The notes beneath the pieces were generated by a model. The model saw only the letters and a program-made list of their open reading frames with translations, had not been told where the DNA came from and searched no databases. DNA of 38,921 nucleotides from an uncultured Candidatus Saccharibacteria bacterium. GTDB lineage: Bacteria > Patescibacteria > Saccharimonadia > Saccharimonadales > UBA6022. This document shows, in pieces, positions 27,005 to 33,571 of the stretch (position 1 is the first letter of the stretch; each line of letters starts with the position of its first letter). Location: assembly GCA_946479665.1 (NCBI GenBank), contig CAMLGO010000001.1, positions 1 through 38,921 on the forward strand. The letters run 5' to 3'. The translations under genes and the position numbers were made by a program.

Positions 27005-27617
27005 CACACCCCTGAGCTGGTGTGCCGGCCGTGACGGCCATTTGTTTGCCACTTTTGCCGCCGTTAAGCACCCATATGCCGTTCGTCTCATTGTAATAGC
27101 CAACGACATATGAGCTTACCTCGCCTGGTGAGAGCGGTATATTGATAGTACAAGGAAATGATGACGTGGCGGTATATGAGAGCGATGAGGCTGTTGCACG
27201 ATTATTAACATTCCCACCGAAGTAGTAGTATTTTTTAGTCGATGTCGCAATGTCCATTATCGGCGTCGTGCTCGTGTCGGTAGGATCGCCAAACTTACTG
27301 TTAAGGCCAGGCATGACAGATGTAAGGTTCGCAAGCGTGGCAGCCGAATTGATCATTTGTGATGAGGATGTGTTGTCGGTGAGAAACCAGCTTGTGCACG
27401 TTGGTCGCGGGCAGCCGGGCGGGTATTCCCCATTCTTCTCAAAGTACTTTTCGAGCTGGTTCTGCACCATTGTTATATCTGCATTTTTCTCGTCGTCGCG
27501 GGACTGTTTTTGCACTTGATTGTAAGCAAGTATGCTTATTGCTACCAGGAGACTAATTATAGATATAACAATGATAAGTTCGATGACTGTGAAGCCCTGT
27601 CTCTGATTTTTAAGCAT
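26988..27617 (-). CDS. Type IV pilin-like protein, 209 aa
   Basis: A prepilin with a short basic leader ending at G8, then F9-T-V-I-E-L-I-I-V and a long hydrophobic helix; Glu at mature position 5. The globular part has two Cys near C-P-R-P-T-C and two more towards the end, which could form disulfides outside the cell. AAGGA about 9 nt upstream selects ATG 27617 over an in-frame ATG 51 nt further up. It precedes the methyltransferase gene on the same strand, but that gene has its own promoter. No pilus motor, platform or peptidase gene is in the window. Confidence 0.85.
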   Translation of the reverse strand: MLKNQRQGFTVIELIIVISIISLLVAISILAYNQVQKQSRDDEKNADITMVQNQLEKYFEKNGEYPPGCPRPTCTSWFLTDNTSSSQMINSAATLANLTSVMPGLNSKFGDPTDTSTTPIMDIATSTKKYYYFGGNVNNRATASSLSYTATSSFPCTINIPLSPGEVSSYVVGYYNETNGIWVLNGGKSGKQMAVTAGTPAQGCVINPS

Positions 27618-27768
27618 GCATACTTTCCTTCTTTGCACTACGTGTTGTTGCGGCTTCGGAGGCAACACTTATAAAGACCAGTCGGACAACAGTGTAAAGT
27701 TTATGCTTATACATGAAATGATTGTAGCGCAATCGTTTCGATATGGATAGTAAGTCTTTACGGAAAGA

Positions 27769-27796
27769 TTGACAAATGTTCAAAAGAGTGTAAAAT
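27769..27796 (+). promoter_or_regulatory. Promoter of the 325-aa winged-helix/coiled-coil gene
   Basis: A perfect TTGACA (27769-27774), a 16-nt spacer and TAAAAT (27791-27796). It gives a leader of about 50 nt, so this gene is not of the leaderless type. Confidence 0.7.
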
Positions 27797-27853
27797 CGTT
27801 AAGTTCGACTATCATTATAGAGCAGTACATTAACAACAACTGATTGGGGTGTT

Positions 27854-28831
27854 GTGCCAACAGCTAGACTGAGCAAGATGCGCAGCAGTGTTTTAACGTA
27901 CTTGAGAATGTTTGGAGCGGAAGGAGTTACCGGTGGAAACCCGGTAGCAAAAATCTATCACGAGCTAAATAGTAACGGAGGGCAAAGAGACCAAAAAAAT
28001 CTCGACGAAGCACTGAAGCAACTTGCACTAGAGCGAAGACTCATTGTTGTAACCAACAAGGGTCGTATTGTTCGCATTGCTCTCGCGAAGCAAGAGCTGC
28101 GGACTGATAAATCAACGAAAAAGGAACAGAAGATGAGTGTTGTAGTGAGTCATGACGTACAAGAGCCTTCGCAGATTACGCCAGATGAGCCGAAAGTTTC
28201 GGAGCGACGCCATAAGGCGGTCGGCCTTGAAGCTGTCAATTTGGCTCTGGAGGCGCTTCAGCGAGAGGCGGATGCTGATGGCCGTCTGCCAGAGGATGCC
28301 AAGCCATTCGAGATCATCGTGATGGGTACTTCGTTCACTGAGCCGCAAGCGAAGGCGCTTAATCGAGACCTGGGGCAGCTTCAGATGCGGACAACTGATT
28401 ACGTGAAAAAGAGTGTCGATCCTGAGACAAGCCATGACGTCGCGGCCCACTACCGGTCTACCGTGAAGATGAACGTGCTCGTAACCCAGGAGCAGTACGA
28501 CGAATTACGGCAGACCGACAAGCAACGCCACAACGACAAGAAGAAACGAAAGGATGTGCCCGGCAAGACCACCAAGCCTGCGACTGTCAAGATGGCAAAC
28601 GAGCCGATCCTGCCTTCGATCGATGAACGTCAGCCGACGCCGACGCTCGCAGAGCTGCTTGAAGGGCTAGTTGCGCGCGTGAAGTCTCTTGAGTCCGAGC
28701 GTGATACCTCGAAGGCCGAGGCGGATAAGCTTCGGACTGAAAATACTCGTCTCAAGGAAGATCTTAAGTCGTATCAAGTTGCCGACGAGTTGCTTGAGGA
28801 GGCTCGAGGTCTCCTAGAGCTTGTTGGATAA
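27854..28831 (+). CDS. Putative winged-helix and coiled-coil DNA-binding protein
   Basis: A 325-aa protein with no family assigned. Residues 1-80 look like a winged helix: helices R-S-S-V-L-T-Y-L-R-M-F-G and P-V-A-K-I-Y-H-E-L, then L-A-L-E-R-R-L-I-V-V-T-N-K-G-R-I-V-R-I as the wing. A Lys/Glu-rich centre and a basic patch (R-H-N-D-K-K-K-R-K-D, about 225) follow, and the last 50 residues form a clear heptad coiled coil (L-K-S-L-E-S-E-R pattern), so it probably dimerises. The start is GTG 27854 with a GGGGTG-like site just upstream; ATG 27878 is an alternative. It has its own consensus promoter and a strong terminator, so it is a single-gene unit. Confidence 0.65.
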   Translation: MPTARLSKMRSSVLTYLRMFGAEGVTGGNPVAKIYHELNSNGGQRDQKNLDEALKQLALERRLIVVTNKGRIVRIALAKQELRTDKSTKKEQKMSVVVSHDVQEPSQITPDEPKVSERRHKAVGLEAVNLALEALQREADADGRLPEDAKPFEIIVMGTSFTEPQAKALNRDLGQLQMRTTDYVKKSVDPETSHDVAAHYRSTVKMNVLVTQEQYDELRQTDKQRHNDKKKRKDVPGKTTKPATVKMANEPILPSIDERQPTPTLAELLEGLVARVKSLESERDTSKAEADKLRTENTRLKEDLKSYQVADELLEEARGLLELVG

Positions 28832-28851
28832 ATGTAGTGAAATGAAAGTCG

Positions 28852-28889
28852 AACTCCCTTGTGCTGCGTAGCAGCGCAAGGGAGTTTTT
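28852..28889 (+). terminator. Strong intrinsic terminator after the winged-helix gene
   Basis: AACTCCCTTG-T-GCTGC / GCAGC-G-CAAGGGAGTT, a 16-bp stem with loop GTA followed by a T-run. Outer GAAATGAAA/TTTCATTTC pairs (28840-28896) can lengthen it and make it work in both directions. Confidence 0.92.
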
Positions 28890-28960
28890 CATTTCAGAGC
28901 CCAATAGTAGTTGTTGATCGAGGTCTAGGAGCCGACTGGTTGGCGATCGAGGTACTGTAG

Positions 28961-28966
28961 TATAAT
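28961..28966 (+). promoter_or_regulatory. -10 box of the rRNA dimethylase gene
   Basis: A perfect TATAAT, 16 nt before the ATG at 28983, so the leader is about 10 nt. TTGGCG at 28940-28945 is a possible -35 with a short 15-nt spacer. Confidence 0.5.
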
Positions 28967-28982
28967 ATGATCTGATCTATTC

Positions 28983-29720
28983 ATGAAACGACTTGCCAAC
29001 TATTCTCAATACTTCCTCCGAAGTCCTCAGCTCATTAAGGAGCTTATTGGGCATTCTTCGGTAAATCGCCACGATGTCGTATATGACATAGGTGCTGGTA
29101 GCGGTGCTATTTCTTCGGTACTTGCCGAGCGCGCCAAGTCTGTCGTGGCGGTTGAGTTTGAGCCGCGTATGGCTACGAAACTACGTGACAATATGGCAAA
29201 ATATCCAAATGTGACAGTACACGAGGGTGATTTCTTGTCGATGCCACTTCCAAAGACGCCGTACAAGGTATTTGCCAATATCCCCTTTCATCTTAGTTCG
29301 CCGATCGTGCGTCGGCTCACGCAGGCCGACTATCCGCCTGAGGCAATTTATCTAGTGGTCCAAAAACAGTTTGCCAATAAGCTTTTGCCGAGTTCTGATG
29401 GATTTACTGGCCAGCTTGGCATGATGGTAGGGCCAGAATTTGCTGTTCGGATTCGTCGACGCCTACTGCGCACCGATTTCTTCCCTCATCCGAATGTCGA
29501 TACGGTACTTCTTGAAATGGTGCGTCGCCCTGAACCCCTAATTGAACGGTCAAAAATGCCCCAGTATCGCCAGTTCATCGAAGATTGCTTCTCCACCCCT
29601 AAGATATTTGCAAAGGCTCCACGAGCTGCCGCTAAACTTCCTAACGACATTAAGCCATCGCAAATGAAGCTAGTACAATGGGTAGAGCTGTTCCGGCTTA
29701 AGGTAGCCGGTACGAGATAA
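28983..29720 (+). CDS. rRNA adenine N6-dimethyltransferase, Erm/KsgA family
   Basis: A 245-aa SAM enzyme adding two methyl groups to an rRNA adenine. It shows the entry motif N-Y-S-Q-Y-F-L-R-S, SAM motif D-I-G-A-G-S-G-A, the acidic V-A-V-E-F-E-P and the catalytic N-I-P-F-H-L-S-S. KsgA proteins usually have G-Q-N-F-L and N-L-P-Y; the S-Q-x-F-L and N-I-P wording and the shorter length are nearer to Erm proteins, which modify 23S rRNA A2058. No second candidate for KsgA is in the window, so either role remains possible. It converges on the 28-aa peptide gene across a shared terminator. Confidence 0.88.
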   Translation: MKRLANYSQYFLRSPQLIKELIGHSSVNRHDVVYDIGAGSGAISSVLAERAKSVVAVEFEPRMATKLRDNMAKYPNVTVHEGDFLSMPLPKTPYKVFANIPFHLSSPIVRRLTQADYPPEAIYLVVQKQFANKLLPSSDGFTGQLGMMVGPEFAVRIRRRLLRTDFFPHPNVDTVLLEMVRRPEPLIERSKMPQYRQFIEDCFSTPKIFAKAPRAAAKLPNDIKPSQMKLVQWVELFRLKVAGTR

Positions 29721-29757
29721 AGAAAAAGTCCTAGACGGTACGTTTAGGACTTTTTCT
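29721..29757. terminator. Bidirectional terminator between rRNA dimethylase and small basic peptide
   Basis: AGAAAAAGTCCTA / TAGGACTTTTTCT, a 13-bp stem starting right after the dimethylase stop codon, with A-runs and T-runs built into the stem. Confidence 0.85.
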
Positions 29758-29770
29758 TATTGCAGAGCAT

Positions 29771-29857
29771 TTACTTTTTCTTCTTAAGAGCTGCTTTGAG
29801 TTTCTTCTTCAGAAGACGCTTGCGCGATGCACCGTGCCAGTTCTTGTGTTTGGCCAT
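29771..29857 (-). CDS. 28-aa lysine-rich peptide, possibly ribosome-associated
   Basis: The frame encodes M-A-K-H-K-N-W-H-G-A-S-R-K-R-L-L followed by two Lys clusters and ends K-K-K-K. Thirteen of its 28 residues are Lys or Arg and none is acidic. This composition is that of the tiny bacterial ribosomal or rRNA-binding proteins (bTHX or AURKAIP1/COX24-like), though I could not match it to a named one. Support as a gene: TATAAT at 29892-29897 with a 27-nt leader, a terminator directly after, its own transcription unit between two other genes, and codons mixing AAA/AAG. It faces the rRNA dimethylase gene. Confidence 0.65.
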   Translation of the reverse strand: MAKHKNWHGASRKRLLKKKLKAALKKKK

Positions 29858-29891
29858 AGTTTTAATTATCCAATCTTGTTATATCCGTTTA

Positions 29892-29897
29892 ATTATA
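29892..29897 (-). promoter_or_regulatory. -10 box of the 28-aa peptide gene
   Basis: A perfect TATAAT on the minus strand, 34 nt before the ATG at 29857, giving a leader of about 27 nt. Confidence 0.5.
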
Positions 29898-29924
29898 CCA
29901 TATCCAAGGGGCTATTAACCGAGT

Positions 29925-29946
29925 GTCGGCAGATTAGAGTGCCGAC
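29925..29946. other. Hairpin in the gap before the FAD oxidoreductase
   Basis: GTCGGCA / TGCCGAC, a 7-bp stem with an 8-nt loop, without a T-run. It sits in a 187-bp gap between the promoter of the 28-aa peptide gene and the 3' end of the oxidoreductase gene; nothing else was recognised in the gap. Confidence 0.35.
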
Positions 29947-30044
29947 GGGTCAGGCAGCAGTATCATGTAGCATGTTAGCCCACATAAATCAACTTGGGTA
30001 TACGACATAAGTATAATGGGGTCAAAGAGATGTGTGGTCAAAAA

Positions 30045-31244
30045 TCAGTAATCTTGCTTACTGTAATTCTCTCTCTTGAACTTGTCAAAAAAATCGCACC
30101 ACTCATTTTCTTTGCCAGTGATACGATCTGATAAAATCATCCCGGCAACGACGCCATTTGTCATACCCCAGCCATTGAACCCGGTTGCGGCATACACATG
30201 CTCTTGATTGCGCGAGAGCTGGCCGATATACGGAGCACCGTCTTTTGTCGCAAAGTCCTCGGTGAACCATTGATACGCGACGTGTTTGATTGTGAATTTG
30301 GTGCTGTAGTCTTCTTCGACCAATCGGAACGCTTCCTCTGGCGTTTCTGCTTCCATTTCCGCTTCGCTCTTGCCTCCTACAATGATAATATCGCCCTCCG
30401 TTGTGGGTTGGTATCGAATAGAATGCGGTTCATTGCCAGTGCTAAAAAACTCCCCCTGAGGAGTATCTTCGTCGATCAACAGTCCTAGCGCGTAGTCCTT
30501 GAATTCGGAGAGATCCTTGTAGTCCTCGTCAGGATCGTAAAACGGCACATGAGTTGCGACTACGATGTCCCCGGCGGTCATTATCCCCTTGTCGGTAATG
30601 AGCCGAAGAGTATTGTTGGATGATCGAATGTCTAGTGCTTTTGTATGTTCGAATATAAAGCTGCCGTCACTATTAATTATTTCAGCGAGTTTCAGCAGGT
30701 ATTTACGCACATGGAACTGGGCTTGATTATCAAACATGACGGCTCCGAAAGTTTCATATGGTAATGGCACGTCGTCAGCGTACGAAGCCGGAAGGCCGAG
30801 CGATTTTGCCGCTTCTACTTCTGCTTGGACTTTGCTCTTGTCGCCGGCGGATTGCGCATACGTATAGGCGGGCAGGCGTAAGAAATCACAGTCAATACTG
30901 TATTGTCTGACGATCTCTTCTATCTTGTTGATAGCTGCTTCATTGGCGTCGCCGTATATCTTTGCCCCTGCTTTGCTGTATCGTTTTATCAAACTTGCGT
31001 ACTTTAGGCCATGGAGCGAGGTAACTTTCGCGGTCGTATTGCCTGTTGTTCCTTCGACGATCCGATCGGCCTCTATGAGAGCAACTCGCTGCCCTTTTTC
31101 TTTAAGAAGATGCGCGACTGATATGCCGGCAATACCCCCGCCGACCACAACAGTATCAACGCTTATATCACCAGAGAGTGATGGGTAAGATGTGGGTGGT
31201 GTCGTTGCTATCCATATTGAAGTTGCTTGAGTCTTTGCATTCAT
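30045..31244 (-). CDS. FAD-dependent oxidoreductase (DAO/DadA-like)
   Basis: A 399-aa flavoprotein of the D-amino-acid oxidase fold. The FAD-binding motif is V-V-G-G-G-I-A-G (about 33-40), followed by E-A-D at the end of the second strand and G-T-T-G-N-T-T-A-K, and the C-terminal FAD contact is A-T-G-F-N-G-W-G-M. The sequence resembles the oxidoreductases that usually carry a C-terminal Rieske 2Fe-2S domain of about 100 residues; here the protein stops before it. The substrate is not predictable; amino acids or other amines are typical. The SD-like GAGG/AAGG lies just before the ATG, with TATAAT at 31274-31279. Confidence 0.85.
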   Translation of the reverse strand: MNAKTQATSIWIATTPPTSYPSLSGDISVDTVVVGGGIAGISVAHLLKEKGQRVALIEADRIVEGTTGNTTAKVTSLHGLKYASLIKRYSKAGAKIYGDANEAAINKIEEIVRQYSIDCDFLRLPAYTYAQSAGDKSKVQAEVEAAKSLGLPASYADDVPLPYETFGAVMFDNQAQFHVRKYLLKLAEIINSDGSFIFEHTKALDIRSSNNTLRLITDKGIMTAGDIVVATHVPFYDPDEDYKDLSEFKDYALGLLIDEDTPQGEFFSTGNEPHSIRYQPTTEGDIIIVGGKSEAEMEAETPEEAFRLVEEDYSTKFTIKHVAYQWFTEDFATKDGAPYIGQLSRNQEHVYAATGFNGWGMTNGVVAGMILSDRITGKENEWCDFFDKFKRENYSKQDY

Positions 31245-31273
31245 ATGCCTTTTCCCTCGCTTTCGTACTACTA

Positions 31274-31279
31274 ATTATA
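31274..31279 (-). promoter_or_regulatory. -10 box of the FAD oxidoreductase gene
   Basis: A perfect TATAAT on the minus strand, 29 nt before the ATG at 31244; the -35 is not recognisable. Confidence 0.45.
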
Positions 31280-31312
31280 CGCCTGCGGATTAGACGCGAA
31301 TAGTTCAGTTGA

Positions 31313-31402
31313 TTATTCTGCGCGTCGTGCAAAGAATTCTTGCGTTTCGCGCATAAAAATTTCGACCGTTTTTGGACTGACGCAGTATGGGCAAAGGACA
31401 GT
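31313..31402 (-). pseudogene. Possible gene remnant with a CPYC motif
   Basis: After the pilin stop codon, the same frame continues past a second TAG (31403-31405) into an open stretch reading T-V-L-C-P-Y-C-V-S-P-K-T-V-E and ending R-R-A-E with a TAA. There is no start codon before the Cys pair. It may be the leftover 3' end of a zinc-binding or redox gene, or chance. Confidence 0.25.
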
Positions 31403-31414
31403 CTACGCTACTGA

Positions 31415-31945
31415 CTAAAGTGGAAGATCGACACTACAGAGCAATCGACCGCTCCCATCGTCCCACGTGTAGGTTAATCCACGCGGGCAGTCTGCCGCAG
31501 CTCCGTTAAATACCGCCGTTATTCCAAGCCATCCAGTCGTGTTATTGTAATAAATATACGGCCCGACAGTTCCATTTACTCCCAGGTGATTGGCTTGAGG
31601 TAGTGATGAAATAGTCTTAATCTTGTCCATGAGCGGCACTGAACTTGCCTCCGTTAAGGTATTTGCATTGTTGGCTAAATAGTCACGGCACTTCGCGCCA
31701 GGAAATCCAGTCCCTAGACAGTAGCCGCCGTCGGGCATTGTCGGATAGGTGCCATTCTGTGCTTTGTATAGTTCGAACGATTTGCGCCACGAATTCACTT
31801 CGCTTAACCTTGAGGCGTTATGTGCTCTCGTTTGGGCGCCATTGTACGCAACGATAGTAATCGCCGCTAGTATTCCGATAACGACGATGACGACGAGTAG
31901 TTCAACAATCGTAAATCCTGTTTGGTGTGTTTGTTTTGCCCGCAT
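31415..31945 (-). CDS. Type IV pilin-like protein, 176 aa
   Basis: A prepilin with a short leader M-R-A-K-Q-T-H-Q-T-G10, then F11-T-I-V-E-L-L-V-V and a 20-residue hydrophobic helix, Glu at mature position 5, followed by A-Y-N-G-A-Q-T-R-A-H-N and a globular domain with Cys pairs (Y-C-L-G...K-C-R-D and D-C-P...L-L-C-S). The length is that of an ordinary major or minor pilin. ATG 31945 is chosen over an in-frame TTG at 31975 because the TACACT box lies between them and AGG is 5 nt before the ATG. It is a single-gene unit. Confidence 0.88.
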   Translation of the reverse strand: MRAKQTHQTGFTIVELLVVIVVIGILAAITIVAYNGAQTRAHNASRLSEVNSWRKSFELYKAQNGTYPTMPDGGYCLGTGFPGAKCRDYLANNANTLTEASSVPLMDKIKTISSLPQANHLGVNGTVGPYIYYNNTTGWLGITAVFNGAAADCPRGLTYTWDDGSGRLLCSVDLPL

Positions 31946-31955
31946 AGTACCTGTA

Positions 31956-31961
31956 AGTGTA
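31956..31961 (-). promoter_or_regulatory. -10 box of the 176-aa pilin gene
   Basis: TACACT on the minus strand, 10 nt before the ATG at 31945, giving a leader of 3-4 nt. Confidence 0.45.
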
Positions 31962-32094
31962 GAGCATATGCGCAAAATACACTACACCCCTCGATAGGAG
32001 GAATATGTCAGCGCATTCAGCGTAGTTGCACATATTAAAAATTATGGAGAATTCGCAAGAACCCGGCAAGTACATCAAGCCTGAACATACATGC

Positions 32095-32631
32095 TCAATC
32101 GAAGCTTTTGAGAATTTTCTCGACTGTCTTCCACGTTCGTGTCGTAATTTCCTTGCCAAACTGTTTCTCGAGCCAGCTCATAAGTTGAGGAGTTTTTGCG
32201 CTCGTAAGATTAAGGACACTATAAATTGCTTGGTCATGCATTCCTAGGATTTCGTAACCCTCGTGTCTTATATTGCCGAAAGAGGTAATTTCGGTAGGAA
32301 GTTTATTCTTTAAAAATGTCACAGTCAAGTTGGTCTTTTTTGTGTGCTCACGCTCGCCAAATGGCTTCTCTTCTATCAGCGCTTGTAATTGCTCGCTGCT
32401 TCGAATAATTGTAGTACTTGTAAACCCGAGTTGCGCCAAAAGAGCATTCTCTATCATTTCTTCCAGTTTTTTCGAATCTTTGCGAGGTGTTTCAAAAATA
32501 ACATTCCCGCTCGAGATGACTGTCTTGACGTTTGTGAAATTTAGTCCTTCGAAGACACTGCGTAGCTTGTCATTGCGCATATTGGGATTTAACGGGTTAA
32601 TGCCACGGAGGAGTGCTACGTACTGTGTCAT
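32095..32631 (-). CDS. DUF1697 family protein
   Basis: A 178-aa cytoplasmic protein of unknown function. Family marks are the N-terminal A-L-L-R-G-I-N, the L-R-S-V-F-E-G-L-N-F-T-N-V-K-T-V-I-S-S-G-N-V segment and the C-terminal T-T-R-T-W-K-T-V-E-K. The usual G-G after R-G-I-N is replaced here by P-L. The length is normal. AGGA lies about 8 nt before the ATG, and TATAAA about 33 nt upstream is a likely -10 box. No partner is suggested by the neighbours. Confidence 0.88.
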   Translation of the reverse strand: MTQYVALLRGINPLNPNMRNDKLRSVFEGLNFTNVKTVISSGNVIFETPRKDSKKLEEMIENALLAQLGFTSTTIIRSSEQLQALIEEKPFGEREHTKKTNLTVTFLKNKLPTEITSFGNIRHEGYEILGMHDQAIYSVLNLTSAKTPQLMSWLEKQFGKEITTRTWKTVEKILKSFD

Positions 32632-32753
32632 GATTTTTCCTGAGCTTTTGCTATTTTATAGAAGCTATGTCTGTAGCTATATTTTATCACGGACAATTTA
32701 TTCCCATAAAAAGGGATGACGCGCCGCTCCTCAGCCCATCAGTCAAAATGTAA

Positions 32754-33308
32754 TCACACCTTGGGCGTGGACAACTTTAGTAGTATGAGATAAAGACCAA
32801 ATAATAAGCTGCCTGCCCCGATAATGATTCCAACGGCCTGTATAGCGCCGCCAATAAACGTATCTGCATTGAGCCAGCCGAGCTGCGAGAATACATAGTG
32901 CCAGTCGTGCTGTACTGTCTCCCCTGGGCCGATTAATGGCAAGCTTTGGGCCCGCGCATCAGCCATGTAACGGCCCGCGCTCATAAAGCCAAGCATTACC
33001 CAGAGGCCGGCAAACACTGCGGCAAAATATGATTTTGCCTTCAGTGTTGCAATCAACAATAGCAACGTAAAGCTCATCTCGCCTACTGAACCTGCTGCGG
33101 CAACGAAAATTGCTGGCAGGAAGAAGATGATCATGTGTGATGCTTCATGCACACCAAAATCGATAAAATACATACCTGACAATATAGGATTGCTTGAATC
33201 TTCTGCCGAGAAATGTAACAACGAAATGAATAAATATAAAAAGAAGAGCCAGCCTGTAATATATAGCCAAATCGGGAGCGGCATAAATTTTAGCTGGGAA
33301 TTGTTCAT
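32754..33308 (-). CDS. Polytopic membrane protein with HExxH motif
   Basis: A 184-aa protein with five predicted membrane helices. H54-E-A-S-H58 lies just before the second helix and matches the HExxH zinc-protease pattern; G-R-Y-M-A-D-A-R-A-Q (112-121) and H134-D-W-H137 are other polar motifs that could complete a metal site. It could be a small site-2-like membrane metalloprotease, but no family was confirmed. The open frame extends upstream through the tRNA-Gln gene; ATG 33308 is the real start because an extended -10 box (TGC-TATACT) is 7 nt upstream. Confidence 0.7.
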   Translation of the reverse strand: MNNSQLKFMPLPIWLYITGWLFFLYLFISLLHFSAEDSSNPILSGMYFIDFGVHEASHMIIFFLPAIFVAAAGSVGEMSFTLLLLIATLKAKSYFAAVFAGLWVMLGFMSAGRYMADARAQSLPLIGPGETVQHDWHYVFSQLGWLNADTFIGGAIQAVGIIIGAGSLLFGLYLILLKLSTPKV

Positions 33309-33315
33309 ATGCCTA

Positions 33316-33324
33316 AGTATAGCA
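33316..33324 (-). promoter_or_regulatory. Extended -10 promoter of the HExxH membrane protein gene (leaderless type)
   Basis: TGC-TATACT on the minus strand, 7 nt before the ATG at 33308 and with no Shine-Dalgarno sequence. Confidence 0.55.
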
Positions 33325-33395
33325 AAAGAACTTACGAAGATATCTTTCCTGATATTCATGGTTGGCCGGAGGTTCGCATCCCGACCGAGGTATAG

Positions 33396-33431
33396 AAAAA
33401 AGACCGAGATCGGATGATCTGGGTCTTTTTT
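33396..33431. terminator. Terminator downstream of tRNA-Gln
   Basis: AAAAAAGACC / GGTCTTTTTT, a 10-bp outer stem with an inner AGATC/GATCT stem, located just after the tRNA 3' end and with a T-run on the minus strand. Confidence 0.88.
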
Positions 33432-33433
33432 CA

Positions 33434-33508
33434 TGGCTGGGATGGAGGGACTCGAACCCCCGAATGCTGGTACCAAAAACCAGTGCCTTACCACTTGGCG
33501 ACATCCCA
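33434..33508 (-). tRNA. tRNA-Gln (anticodon UUG)
   Basis: A complete 75-nt cloverleaf with the 3' CCA encoded. Acceptor stem TGGGATG/CATCCCA, anticodon stem CTGGT/ACCAG enclosing TTTTGGT with anticodon TTG, and T arm with GGTTCGAGTCC. The U1-A72 first pair and G73 discriminator agree with bacterial tRNA-Gln. Confidence 0.97.
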
Positions 33509-33528
33509 CTAAAGATGAAAGCTTCGTT

Positions 33529-33537
33529 AGTATAGCA
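33529..33537 (-). promoter_or_regulatory. Extended -10 promoter of tRNA-Gln
   Basis: TGC-TATACT on the minus strand about 20 nt before the tRNA 5' end. The -35 is not recognisable. Confidence 0.5.
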
Positions 33538-33571
33538 TAAATCTGGTGCTTATTTCCAGTCCTTTTAGGGG

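Noticed and set aside
31990..32022. AGGAGG followed by an ATG on the plus strand
   Set aside because: The frame closes after six codons and the spacing is too short; likely chance.
33361..33392. Possible second tRNA (GGTTCGCATCC-like T arm)
   Set aside because: The flanking arms do not pair (GGAGG against CCCGA), the loop lacks A58, and no acceptor or anticodon stem exists.
33309..33509. N-terminal extension of the HExxH membrane protein
   Set aside because: The extension reads through the tRNA-Gln gene and its terminator; the promoter lies downstream of it.
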